Positions 27,035 to 37,000 of a stretch of 64,000 nt of DNA are shown piece by piece. This stretch comes from Leptolyngbya sp. CCY15150 (lineage in GTDB: Bacteria > Cyanobacteriota > Cyanobacteriia > RECH01). Made by a program: the position numbers and the translations under genes. Position 1 is the first letter of the stretch, and each line of letters begins with the position of its first letter. A model generated the notes under the pieces. It made no database searches. It was given only the letters and a program-made list of their open reading frames with translations, and had not been told where the DNA came from. Location: the NCBI RefSeq assembly GCF_016888135.1, contig NZ_JACSWB010000173.1:26479-90478 (forward strand), read 5' to 3'.

Positions 27035-27769
27035 CTACAGCAATGAAGGGACGCCTTGGGCCGCTGCTGTGTCTAAGAGCCACCAAAGTTCGCCCTGGGG
27101 ACGAATCAAACGAGCGGGATAGACGGCATCGTCACCCGTATCAGAAAAAATTTCGGTCAGCGCGGCCTGTTTGCTTGCGCCTGCCACCAAAAAGAGGACG
27201 GTCGCAGCTTGATTGATGAAGGGGGCGGTGAAGGTAATCCGCGGCTGACCATCTTTGTTGCCCACGGTCACCAGGCGATCGCTCACGGTGAGCGCAGCGG
27301 AATGGGGAAATAGGGAGGCGGTATGACCATCGTCGCCTATGCCGAGCAAAATCAAATCTAGGGATGGCATGGTGCCGGCCGGGGGTTGAAAGAGATCTAG
27401 AAGTTGCTGATTGTGGCGCTGGGCAGCGATCGCTGGATCGTCAGCATCCGTTGGCATGGGCACAATCTGCTCGGCGGGGATGGGCACATGGTTGAGCCAG
27501 GCCTGGCGGGCCATCCCTTCGTTGCTATCGGGATGGGTGGGCGGCACGTAGCGTTCGTCTCCCCAAAAGATCCAAACCTTGTCCCAGGGCAGCGACTGCT
27601 GGGCTAGGGCTTCATAGAGCGGTTTAGGCGTTCCGCCACCGGCTAGAGCAATGGTGAACCGTCCTCGCTGGGCGATCGCTGCCTGGGCCCGCTCTAGAAT
27701 GAGTTGCAGTGCCGTTTGTATAATCGCGCCTTTATCAGGCAAAACCTGAATGTGCCTATCCATGACCAT
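27035..27769 (-). CDS. pgl: 6-phosphogluconolactonase
   Basis: Hydrolyses 6-phosphogluconolactone to 6-phosphogluconate in the oxidative pentose phosphate pathway. The signature blocks are ALAGGGTPKPLYEAL, IFWGDERYVPPTHPDSN, and LDLILLGIGDDGHTASLFPH, all typical of the DevB/Pgl type. The frame is open to 27874; homologous length favours a start at MVMDRHIQVLPDK (27769, or the Met two codons later at 27763), giving 244 aa. Other genes of the pathway, rpiA and gntK, are elsewhere in the window, not adjacent. Confidence 0.92.
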   Translation of the reverse strand: MVMDRHIQVLPDKGAIIQTALQLILERAQAAIAQRGRFTIALAGGGTPKPLYEALAQQSLPWDKVWIFWGDERYVPPTHPDSNEGMARQAWLNHVPIPAEQIVPMPTDADDPAIAAQRHNQQLLDLFQPPAGTMPSLDLILLGIGDDGHTASLFPHSAALTVSDRLVTVGNKDGQPRITFTAPFINQAATVLFLVAGASKQAALTEIFSDTGDDAVYPARLIRPQGELWWLLDTAAAQGVPSLL

Positions 27770-27889
27770 GTCTCTTCGAGTCAACCCTTGCAGACTAGCC
27801 CACATTCGTCCTAATGATGGAATCTCACCATTTTTTTTAGGTTCCGCATCAGCGATCGAGTCTGGGTAGATCATGGCAGAGACGTGAGA

Positions 27890-28000
27890 CTAGTACTCCG
27901 AGGCGTAATTAACCCGCCTATTGGCTGAGGCGGAAAACCGTGTGTGTCCTGGAATTCCTTTTCGTTTTTCTGTTTTCGTTCTTCCGTCTTGCGGTACTAG
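27890..28000. repeat. 111-bp interspersed repeat, copy 1
   Basis: Aligns without gaps to 46344-46454 with 23 mismatches (79% identity). Its ends are inverted repeats (CTAGTACTCC on the left, GGTACTAG on the right). The right end forms the last codons' boundary of the wcaF-like gene: the TAG stop at 27997-27999 is inside the repeat. Confidence 0.8.
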
Positions 28001-28644
28001 CCAGCGTCCTGGGATTGCATAATGCGGGGATGATGGGGACGGCAGGGAGTGCCCCAGCATATCCATTGGTTGGGTAACGAGCTGAGGACGGTACTGCGAA
28101 CGCCGACCACGGCATTTGCGCCAATGGTGACCCCGGCAGCGATGAAGCAATCGGCGGCGATCCATGCGCCGTTGCCGACGGTGATCGGCGCTGTTTGTAG
28201 ATCAAACTGGGACGATGCAATATCGTGACTACCGGTGCATAGATAGCTGCGTTGGGAAATCACGCAGTGGCAGCCGATGTGGATAGGAGCCAGGCTGTAG
28301 AGCACCACGTGGTCGCCAATCCAGCTATGGTCACCGATCGCCACTCGCCAGGGAAAGGTAATTCGAGCGGTGGGGCGAATCACAACCCCTTGCCCGAGGC
28401 GGGCTCCGAACAATCGCAGCAGGGCCACGCGTAGGCCATTGCAGGGATGGGGCGTTAGGGGAAAGGCGATCGCTTGCACAAGCCACCACAGCATCACCAC
28501 CCAGCCGGATCGCCCTCGCTGAAAGGAGCCAGTGCGGTAGGTGGACAAATTGACCATGGGGGTGGCGTCGGGAGCCAGGACGGAAGGATCTGAATGAGGT
28601 GGACAGGGCCAGGGCTTGGATACAGGGTGAAACTCACGGGTCAT
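27997..28644 (-). CDS. WcaF-like hexapeptide-repeat acetyltransferase
   Basis: About 215 aa. The core is a left-handed beta-helix acyltransferase of the WcaF/colanic acid type: LRLFGARLGQGVVIRP, WRVAIGDHSWIGDHV, IHIGCHCVISQRSYLCTGSHD and IGANAVVGVRSTVL. These use acetyl-CoA to acetylate sugars of exopolysaccharide or lipopolysaccharide. The start is uncertain: ATG at 28644 (MTREFHPVS) or the internal ATG at 28557 (MVNLSTYRTGSF), where homology to WcaF begins; neither has a good ribosome site. The stop codon belongs to the adjoining 111-bp repeat. Confidence 0.8.
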   Translation of the reverse strand: MTREFHPVSKPWPCPPHSDPSVLAPDATPMVNLSTYRTGSFQRGRSGWVVMLWWLVQAIAFPLTPHPCNGLRVALLRLFGARLGQGVVIRPTARITFPWRVAIGDHSWIGDHVVLYSLAPIHIGCHCVISQRSYLCTGSHDIASSQFDLQTAPITVGNGAWIAADCFIAAGVTIGANAVVGVRSTVLSSLPNQWICWGTPCRPHHPRIMQSQDAG

Positions 28645-28739
28645 ACAACAAGGTAGGCGATCGCCTACCATCGAACCTCAAGCCACCTTTCTCAGGTTGA
28701 GCACCCAAACCCGGAGATCTATTCTGCCTAGAATTCTGC

Positions 28740-28961
28740 CTAGAACCCTGACGAAGCCAGACCCAGCCCCTCAATCACGACTTGCTGTAGGGTAGATTTG
28801 CCGCCAAACTGCTTGGTTGCTGCCAAAACCTCAATCCCAGCCAGTTGCCCATCCTCTGCATAGTCCACCGCGATCCCCTTTTCGAGATACTTGGTGATCA
28901 CCGTCGTATCGATAAAGATGATACTCAACACATCCACCTCAGCATCGTAATGAATCTTCAT
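28740..28961 (-). CDS. DUF2283 domain protein
   Basis: 73 aa. MKIHYDAEVDVLSIIF, GIAVDYAEDGQLAGIEVL and the C-terminal helix match the DUF2283 pattern (an acidic strand pair, then a D-x-DG turn and GIEVL). Function is unknown; such small genes often sit beside toxin-like or mobile genes, but no partner gene is visible here. A second member is at 58153-58353. Confidence 0.8.
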   Translation of the reverse strand: MKIHYDAEVDVLSIIFIDTTVITKYLEKGIAVDYAEDGQLAGIEVLAATKQFGGKSTLQQVVIEGLGLASSGF

Positions 28962-29054
28962 ACCATTTAGGGAGTCGGTGGGGCATGGTGCCCCGGTTGT
29001 TTCTAAGTACCATATCTTGATCTCGGTGCAATTTTTGACGGAGGTCAGACCTGT

Positions 29055-30167
29055 CTAAGTTTTAATCCTGCCGGCTTGTACGGTCAAGACATGGGACGAT
29101 CGCAGCCACTGGGCATCGAAGGCGCTGAGGTGGGTGGTGGTGATCAGGGTTTGAAAGCGATCTTGAATGGTCTCCAGCAGTTTGTTCTGGCGGGTGAGAT
29201 CCAGCTCTGCCAGCACATCATCGAGGAGCAACAGCGGTGGTTCGCCGATCACCATTTCAATGAGTTTCAGTTCCGCCAGTTTAATCGACAGGACTAAGGT
29301 GCGCTGTTGTCCTTGGGAGCCATACTGACGGGCTGGGGTGCGGTTGATGCGAAAGTCCACATCATCTCGGTGGGGGCCAACGAGGGTGGTGCCTTGGTGC
29401 TGTTCAGCGATCGCCCGCTGCTGGATTTGGTCTAAAAAGGCTTGCTGAATGGCGATGGGATCATCCTGGGCTAGGAAGACATTGGGGGCATAGCGCATGT
29501 CTAGGGTTTCGGTGCGATCGCTGATGGCGTGGTGCCAATGGGCGGCAATGGGCGCAATGCGGTGAATGGCTCGGGCCCGACGGCGGATGACGTGGGTGCC
29601 GATGGTGGCCAACTGACTGTCCCAAATGGCCAGTTGGGTTGGATCGGCGGCGAGACCGCCATGGACTTGGCGCAGCAGGGCATTGCGCTGCCGCAGGGTG
29701 GCGTTATATTGCTGGAGCAGATGGGCGTAGATGGGTTCGAGCTGGGTGAGGAGCACATCTAGCCAATCGCGCCGTAGACCTGGCCCACCACGCACCAGTT
29801 CTAGGTCTAAGCTGGAAAACTGGACGGCATTCATCACGCCCAGAAAATCAACCTGGCGGCGCAGGGGCTGGCCGTTATGGCGCAGGGTGCGGCGACCGCT
29901 GCTGCGCACCAGGATGGATAGATCGACCGGCCCGGTGTCCCGATCGAGGGTAGCGGTGATGGAGCCCGTGGCTTGGTCATCTTGCACCAAGTCGCGATCG
30001 CGGCTAGCTCGGTGCGATCGCAAGGTTGCCAGCAGTTCCACCGCCTCTAGTAGATTGGATTTTCCCTGGGCATTGTCGCCCACCAAGATGGTTTTGGGCG
30101 CTTGAAACATCACCGCTTGGTCGTGGTAATTACGAAAGTGGCGGAGGTGCAAAGATTTCAAATACAT
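29055..30167 (-). CDS. recF: DNA repair ATPase RecF
   Basis: 370 aa, normal RecF length. Walker A is [18 protein letters not shown], followed by TLRSHR; the Q-loop region and the signature [18 protein letters not shown] are present, and Walker B/D-loop is [11 protein letters not shown]. RecF helps load RecA at gapped DNA with RecO and RecR. The frame is open into the upstream ATPase gene; the ATG at 30167 ([14 protein letters not shown]) is the conserved start and leaves a 13-bp gap. It is not near dnaA or dnaN, and probably shares a transcript with the P-type ATPase. Confidence 0.93.
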   Translation of the reverse strand: MYLKSLHLRHFRNYHDQAVMFQAPKTILVGDNAQGKSNLLEAVELLATLRSHRASRDRDLVQDDQATGSITATLDRDTGPVDLSILVRSSGRRTLRHNGQPLRRQVDFLGVMNAVQFSSLDLELVRGGPGLRRDWLDVLLTQLEPIYAHLLQQYNATLRQRNALLRQVHGGLAADPTQLAIWDSQLATIGTHVIRRRARAIHRIAPIAAHWHHAISDRTETLDMRYAPNVFLAQDDPIAIQQAFLDQIQQRAIAEQHQGTTLVGPHRDDVDFRINRTPARQYGSQGQQRTLVLSIKLAELKLIEMVIGEPPLLLLDDVLAELDLTRQNKLLETIQDRFQTLITTTHLSAFDAQWLRSSHVLTVQAGRIKT

Positions 30168-30180
30168 GAGCGATCGCCGA

Positions 30181-33018
30181 TTAGCCCTTACCCGAGCGAT
30201 ACCATCGAATGAATAGTTTTTCGAGTTCAACCCAGACAAATAAGAGGGTGCTAAATCCGAAGCATATCGCTAGTTCCGTTGCATTCAACACTTGGGTGCC
30301 AAAAAATAGGCGCAGGGGTTCAACATAGATCAGCATCAGTTGCAGCACTGTCGTCACCAAGACAGCACCCCACACATACACGTTGGAAAAGGGATTCATC
30401 TCAATGGTCAGACGAGAGCTAGAGCGAACAGCGATCGCATGCCCCATCTGTGAAAGGCAGAGCATAGTAAACACCATGGTTTTCCATCGTTCAGGATGCC
30501 CTTCGCGCATGGTGAAGTGAAAGGAAAAGACCATCAGCGTAATGGTAATGATGGCGAACACCACTCCAATGCGCAGCATGTAGCTGCCGAGACCCCGAGC
30601 AAAAATGTTCTCTTGGGGGTCGTGGGGTGGACGCTGCATCACATTCGGTTCGGCAGGCTCTACAGCCAGGGCCAGGGCCGGCAAGCCATCGGTCACCAAG
30701 TTCATCCAAAGAATTTGTAGAGGAATCAGCGGCACACCGCCCCCAGGCACCAGGATGGGTGAGGCAGCGATCGTCAATACCTCGCCAATGTTGGAGCCCA
30801 AGACGTACTTTACAAAGCGACGGATATTGGAATAGACCACTCGCCCCTCCTCCGTTGCCGCTACGATGCTGGCAAAGTTGTCATCCAGCAACACCATATC
30901 GCTAGCTTCTTTGCTGACATCGGTGCCAGTGATGCCCATGGCGATGCCGATATTGGCCTGCTTCAGCGCCGGGGCATCGTTAACGCCATCGCCGGTCATC
31001 GCCACAATTTTGCCTTGACGCTGCAGGGCGCGGACAATCCGCAGCTTATGTTCAGGAGACACCCTGGCATAGACACTGACGCGCTTGACATGGGCTTCTA
31101 GCTCTTGGGTATCTAGGTGTTCGAGTTCGCGACCGGTGAGCACCAAGGTGCCGGGTTCAGCAATGCCCAAATCTTCAGCGATCGCCCTGGCGGTGAGTTG
31201 ATGATCGCCGGTAATCATAATCGGCCGAATACCCGCTTGCCGACAGCGCTTCACCGCCTCCCGCACTTCCGGACGCGGCGCATCCAGCATCCCCACCAGA
31301 CCAAGCCAGATTAAGGATTGTTCGGCCGTTTGCTCCGATCGCTCTGGCGGTATGTCGTCTAGAGGGCGATAGGCAAATCCCAACACCCGCAGCCCTCGGC
31401 CGGCTAGTTGATTATTTTGATCGAGGATATGCTGCCGTAGCTCGGCTGTGAGCGGTTCAGGGCGATCGCCTAGCTGAACCTGGGTGCATTGCTCCAGAAT
31501 GAGTTCTGGTGATCCCTTACAGAATAAAACCGAGGAGCAATCGGTATTCAGCACCGTAGATAGATGGGGAACATCCCGATTGCCGTAGCGACCCTGGGTG
31601 GGCACCACAACGCTCATGCGTTTCCGCTCAGAAGTGAACGGAAATTCTACTTGGCGGGGAAACTGTTCCGTCCATGTGGATTGTTCAAACTGGATCTTGC
31701 CCGCTAGGGTGAGCAGGGCTCCTTCTGTCGGATCGCCCAAAATACTCCAGCCCTCGCTCTGTTCCTGCAGGATCGCATCGTTGCACAGCACACAGGCAGC
31801 CATCAAGGCTTGGAGGGCTGGGAAGTCTTGGGGAGCGATCGCCCTATCCCCCTGTCGGCATTCCCCAGCAGGCTCATAGCCATCGCCGGTGACGGTGAGT
31901 TCGATGGAGCCCGACTCCCCCATCAACTCCACTTGCTGCACCACCATTTTGTTTTGAGTGAGGGTGCCGGTTTTATCCGAACAGATGGTGGTTACAGAAC
32001 CCAAGGTTTCCACGGCGGGCAGTTTACGAATGAGGGCATGGCGTTTCACCATCCGCTGGGTGCCAAGGGCGAGGGTGACGGTAATCACGGCGGGCAGCCC
32101 CTCTGGGACGACAGCTACTGCCATACTCAGAGATACTTCTAGCAGATCTTCAAACGCATCCCGCCCGGCATAGAGCACCCCACCCACAACAACCAGCGCA
32201 ACTAGAACCAAGGAGCTACCCACTAGGACATTGCCGAGCTGGGTCATGCGCAGTTGCAGCGGTGTGGGATCCGCCTCCACATCCTGCAGCATAGTGGCAA
32301 TGCGTCCTAGCTCTGTTTTCATGCCGGTGCTGGTGATCAACACGGTGCCACGACCGTTGATCACCTCTGTGCCCTGAAACACCATATTGGTGCGATCGCC
32401 CAGGGAGGCTTCTGCATCCAGCGGCTGGGTGGTTTGCTTCATCACCGCTTCCGCCTCTCCCGTGAGCGACGACTCCCGCACTTGGAGATTGCTCGCTTCC
32501 AGTAACAGCCCATCGGCGGAAATCTGCCGTCCGGCATCAAGCAGCATGATGTCTCCCGGCACCAGATACTTCGCCTCTACCTCACTCACCTTGCCATCTC
32601 GCAAAACTCGCACGGTAGGCGCTGATAATTGCTTGAGAGCGGCAAGAGCCTTTTCGGCACGACTTTCTTGCAGGTAGCCCAGAATGCCATTGAGGACGAC
32701 GATCAGAAAAATGGCGATCGCATCCTTAGGAAAGTTGTCATTGCGAATATCTAAAATGGCAGAGACGACGGCCACCGCCATCAACATCAACAGCATGATG
32801 TTGGTGAACTGATCCAGCAAAATTCTGAAGGTGCTGCGCCCGCCCCGTTCTTCTAACTCATTGAGCCCATAAACCTTCTGCCGCGCTTTTACTTCAGCAT
32901 GAGTTAGTCCTTGATAGCGATCGCTTTCTAAGCGTGCAAGTGCGTGCTCCAGATCCAGCGTGTGCCAGGCGGTAGCTGCATGAGAGCCTGGGTTCGTAGA
33001 TGCAAAATCTGGTGTCAT
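30181..33018 (-). CDS. P2-type (calcium-like) cation-transporting ATPase
   Basis: 945 aa. Phosphorylation Asp348 lies in [17 protein letters not shown] at 305-309 in transmembrane helix 4 marks the Ca2+-ATPase-like P2 class. The actuator motif [10 protein letters not shown] and hinge [21 protein letters not shown] are intact. About ten membrane spans are predicted (two near 70-120, two near 265-320, and the rest after 740). It probably exports Ca2+ or a similar cation, using ATP. It precedes recF by 13 bp, a linkage with no known functional sense. A regulatory partner is not seen. Confidence 0.92.
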   Translation of the reverse strand: MTPDFASTNPGSHAATAWHTLDLEHALARLESDRYQGLTHAEVKARQKVYGLNELEERGGRSTFRILLDQFTNIMLLMLMAVAVVSAILDIRNDNFPKDAIAIFLIVVLNGILGYLQESRAEKALAALKQLSAPTVRVLRDGKVSEVEAKYLVPGDIMLLDAGRQISADGLLLEASNLQVRESSLTGEAEAVMKQTTQPLDAEASLGDRTNMVFQGTEVINGRGTVLITSTGMKTELGRIATMLQDVEADPTPLQLRMTQLGNVLVGSSLVLVALVVVGGVLYAGRDAFEDLLEVSLSMAVAVVPEGLPAVITVTLALGTQRMVKRHALIRKLPAVETLGSVTTICSDKTGTLTQNKMVVQQVELMGESGSIELTVTGDGYEPAGECRQGDRAIAPQDFPALQALMAACVLCNDAILQEQSEGWSILGDPTEGALLTLAGKIQFEQSTWTEQFPRQVEFPFTSERKRMSVVVPTQGRYGNRDVPHLSTVLNTDCSSVLFCKGSPELILEQCTQVQLGDRPEPLTAELRQHILDQNNQLAGRGLRVLGFAYRPLDDIPPERSEQTAEQSLIWLGLVGMLDAPRPEVREAVKRCRQAGIRPIMITGDHQLTARAIAEDLGIAEPGTLVLTGRELEHLDTQELEAHVKRVSVYARVSPEHKLRIVRALQRQGKIVAMTGDGVNDAPALKQANIGIAMGITGTDVSKEASDMVLLDDNFASIVAATEEGRVVYSNIRRFVKYVLGSNIGEVLTIAASPILVPGGGVPLIPLQILWMNLVTDGLPALALAVEPAEPNVMQRPPHDPQENIFARGLGSYMLRIGVVFAIITITLMVFSFHFTMREGHPERWKTMVFTMLCLSQMGHAIAVRSSSRLTIEMNPFSNVYVWGAVLVTTVLQLMLIYVEPLRLFFGTQVLNATELAICFGFSTLLFVWVELEKLFIRWYRSGKG

Positions 33019-33242
33019 AACGTCAACCTACAGTGCGATCGCCTACAGCCATAGATCATAGTGCCTTAAAAACCTCTGCGGTACTACCCTGGGGTAGGCT
33101 TTACTGCAAAATTGGCATTTCGGCTACCAGCGGCGCAAGGTTTTTGGTGGTGATGCTGGAGCAAAAACCAGCGATCGCCCCCAATTCTCGCTAGGATAGT
33201 TCGACCTGTCTCGCGATGACAGCTTTGAGGAGGATGATCGGT

Positions 33243-33899
33243 ATGAAATTCAAGTCAGCTACGCTTTGGTTGGTGGCGATCGCCGTGATCTTAGGCGCGG
33301 GGGTGGTCATACTAGAAACCCAGCGATCGCCCGAGGCAGCATCCCAAGCGGAGGGTGTGGAACCTCTATTTACCTTTGAAGAACAAGACATTCAAGCCTT
33401 CACCCTCACCACCCAACTGCGCACCCTGCGGTTTGAGCGCGATGATCAGGGGCGCTGGCAGATGTTGGAACCGGAGCAAATGCCGGCCAATGATGCCTCG
33501 ATTGCCTTTTTACTCAACCTGCTGGTGTCAGGGGAAAGCGATCGCACCCTATCGGTGCCGGCGGCGGATTGGGAGGTGTTTAGTTTTCATCAACCGCTGG
33601 CGGTGATCAACCTGACGGTTGAGGGTGAGGAAGAGGAGCGATCGCTGACGGTGGGAGGCTATGATTTCAACCGCAGCGCCCTCTATGCCCATCGCGATCT
33701 GCCAGACAATGCCCCCGATGGCTTGGAGACGCTAGATGTTTTGCTGGTGACGCCGAGTTTTGAAGATGCGGTCAGCCGTCCGTTGGATGATTGGAAGCAG
33801 CTTGAGGAGCAGGGGAGCGATCCGGAGTCGGGTGAACCAGCAGATGATCTAGTACCGGATGACGCTAACGATCCAGAGACTCCTGAAGGCGAGAATTAA
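33243..33899 (+). CDS. DUF4340 domain protein, membrane-anchored
   Basis: 218 aa. An N-terminal membrane span (KSATLWLVAIAVILGAGVVI) is followed by a region matching the DUF4340 pattern: F-x-x-EDIQAFTLTTQLRTLRF, WQMLEPEQMPANDASIAFLLNLL and LTVGGYDFNRSALYAHRD. The tail is acidic and disordered. Function unknown; related proteins often lie with ABC transport genes, but none is present here. I start at 33243 because GAGGAGG lies 9 nt upstream; an in-frame ATG at 33216 has no ribosome site. Confidence 0.75.
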   Translation: MKFKSATLWLVAIAVILGAGVVILETQRSPEAASQAEGVEPLFTFEEQDIQAFTLTTQLRTLRFERDDQGRWQMLEPEQMPANDASIAFLLNLLVSGESDRTLSVPAADWEVFSFHQPLAVINLTVEGEEEERSLTVGGYDFNRSALYAHRDLPDNAPDGLETLDVLLVTPSFEDAVSRPLDDWKQLEEQGSDPESGEPADDLVPDDANDPETPEGEN

Positions 33900-33962
33900 T
33901 TCTAAGCTGGAGATAACCATGGGAGAGCGATCGCCCTCTCACTGCACCAACCACCAGATCAG

Positions 33963-33978
33963 AAGAGCGATCGCTCTT
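33963..33978. terminator. HIP1-centred palindrome between convergent genes
   Basis: AAGAGCGATCGCTCTT is a perfect 16-bp palindrome; a second HIP1-centred dyad, GAGAGCGATCGCCCTCTC, lies ~40 bp to the left. Both lie between the stops of the DUF4340 gene and the helicase gene and may act as terminators, though no T run follows. Confidence 0.35.
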
Positions 33979-34004
33979 GAGTAACCCCAAGACTTACAGA
34001 TTTA

Positions 34005-37000
34005 TTAGGTTATTAGTGTTTGTATGTGAGCAATTAGTTTCTCGGTCTCAACTTTGGAATCTGTAAACCAATCTGTAGACCAAATCCGGTAGATCTTCCA
34101 CCCCAACTGCTCTAGAACTTGCTGACGAAGGCGATCGCGATCGCGTGCTGCTTTTGATGAATGGTAGGTAGCTCCGTCGCATTCAACTCCAAGTAGATAG
34201 GTGCCTGGTTGTCTAGGATCGACCACTGCTAAGTCAATGAAGTAACCGGAAACTCCTATTTGGGGTACTACCTCATATCCATGCTGACGCAGCCGTTCAG
34301 CAACAAAAACCTCAAAGTCACTATCTGGCTCTCTGTTTGTAACAATTGGTTGTTTTCTTATTAAACGTTGTGTTTGAGCATAATCTAAATATGCTTTGAG
34401 TATATGCACGCCATCCTTGGATGTTGCACTTGGACGAATGTCACTAGCTTGCATTGAGGAGAAGACGACTACTCGTTCTTTAGCACGGGTAAATAGAACA
34501 TTTAAGCGACGATGACCATTTTGGAGATTGATGGGGCCGAACCGCTGCATAACAGGCATACCTGGACGTTCAGGGCCATACACTGTTGAAATGAAAATGA
34601 CATCACGCTCATCTCCCTGGACATTTTCTAGGTTTTTAACGAAAAATGGCTCTAGTGTGCTCTCTCTCGCTGTCCGATATTGCTCAAGTTCTGGATAAAG
34701 AGCAAAAAGCCGATCCATCTCATCTAGCAACAATTCCTGCTGTTTTTGGTTAAGGGTAACAACTCCTAGCGAAAGGTTAGGATATTGCCTCATAAAGTCT
34801 GCTGTTGCCTCTGCAACACGCATTGCCTCAGGAACATTAGCCCCAGAACGGTATGCTCCTGTTTTGATATATTGATACTCAACGGCAAATTTTTTATTGG
34901 GCGAGGGAAAAATTGTGAGCTTTCCATCATAAAAATGACAATTGGAGAAATCAATTAAGCTTTGGTGTCGTGAGCGGTAATGCCACTTCAATTGACGAAT
35001 AGGATAAAAAACCTTGAGTGACATATCCAGAATCGACTCATTATCTAGAACGTCTACTTCCTGTTCAATATCTTCATCAACGGTCTGTTCAAAGTTAGAC
35101 CTAAAGAAGTCAGTAGGTGGCAACTGTTTTGGATCACCAACGACTACCAACTGTTTGGCTCTTGCAATGGAGCCAATAGCCTCTTCTGGGCGCATCTGGG
35201 ACGCTTCATCAATAATAACTAGATCAAATGTAACAGCACCAGGAGGAATGAACTGAGCAACGCTAGCTGGCGACATCATCCAGCATGGCTTCAACTGCTG
35301 AAGTGCAACACTAGCCCGCTGAAATAGTTCACGCTGGGGTATATGACGTTTCTGCTTGTTAATTTCATTCTGAATTAATGCTAGATTTGTCAGCTCAGAT
35401 TTTCGCCCACGACTATTTCCAGGTTCAATAGTAACTTGTGCTAGCTGCGCCACCAACTGTTTTTGGTATAACCTCAACAATTTCTTGTCTGATTGTTGAA
35501 ATTGCTTGCGAGCCTGAGCCTGATCAATCCCAGACAATCGACTAAGCTCAGGATGCTTTTGATAGGCAAATCTTAGGAGCGATCGATAGAAGACAGCCTG
35601 ATAGACATCTTCTAGATTGTCTAGGGCTAAATTTTCACGTTCAAATGCTTCAACGAGAGACTGTATGCCATCATCAGCAACCTGCTGATAGACTCGATGG
35701 TAGTTAATCCATGTAGGCAAGTCACTACTGGCTGCCACTGCCCGATCAACACGCTCAGCAATTTTCTCGATCCTAATATCAGTTATATTCTGGCTTCCAA
35801 ACATCACTTGAACATCGGGTTGACCTAGCTGAAAAAATGCTTGTCGATAACGTGCTTCGTTTTCGAGAAACTCAGATAAGCTATGTGAAGCATCATGAAT
35901 TTCTTTCACTACAAGAGCGGCATCTGCAGTAAATATTTTGTCTTGAATGGATTTAGGTAGCTGGGATTGAATAACTGATTTAGCAAAGTTAGTCGTTGCT
36001 TCTAATCGATCAATGTCTGTTAGATCCTCCTGATAAAAACGCCCTAACGTATAAATTGCTTCAGATAAATTAATCTTTTGTTGTGTAGCCTCAAGTTCTT
36101 CAATCCGTTGAATTAGCTCGGAGGCAAAGGAGTTTATTGTGAGCAATCCCTGGAAGTCAGTTTCTAATCCCTTGAAGAACTTGCCGCAAACTCGCTTCAG
36201 TTTGGCATCGCACTTAAAGCGATCTAATTGCTCTTGAAACCGTGCGATTTTTTCGAAGATGCCAGCAATTTCAGAATCTGAGCAATGAGATGATTGCTTC
36301 TGAATTTTCTTCCACAGATCTTTAGCTTCTCGATATTTAGAGTTAAATAAAGAGGATAATAAGTTGGACTGACGAAGCTGCTTAGCATAGTGAGACATTT
36401 GACCTGAGCCTTTACAAGCATATAGATTGTAGCTTCGGCTCAACTCAGTTCGGGATGCTTTTAGACTATCGCTAGTTTCTTTTGCCTTTATGAGTAGAGA
36501 AGCATGGGAAGAATTACAGAGTTCAGGAACTTGTGTACGTAAAGCTTGAACTGCATTATGTATATGCTCAATATCTTCCTCACTGTTTTGCGGCTCTCCA
36601 AGTAAAAATTTGAATCGACTTAGTTCAGACGAATCTAGTCCTTCCTGGAAAAACTGCATTAGGACTTGCTTATTTCTTATAAGATCTTTTACTTGATGTG
36701 TCAGTAATATAACAGAACTGTTCTTTTTGTTTGTTTTTAGAACGGGTAGTAATGCTCCTTCAATCAAAGGATGTATCCTGGGACAGTTTCCTAGCCGTTG
36801 CTGAACTTTTTGAATTTCTGTTAGCGTTGCCTTCTGTTCAAGTCCTAATATCCTGACAACTTGATGCCATGTGCTGTGAAGCTGTTTCAAGGCATTTGAC
36901 CACATTTCTGCATTCGCACGCAAGTCACCCTGATCAATAGGAGACAAATTATGGGCGGTTAATCCAAACCAAGGATGTTTTCTAATCTGGCTGTGCTTTT

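Noticed and set aside
30168..30239. Longer recF start overlapping the P-type ATPase gene
   Set aside because: Conserved RecF N-terminus begins at 30167; the extension is ATPase-coding sequence in another frame.
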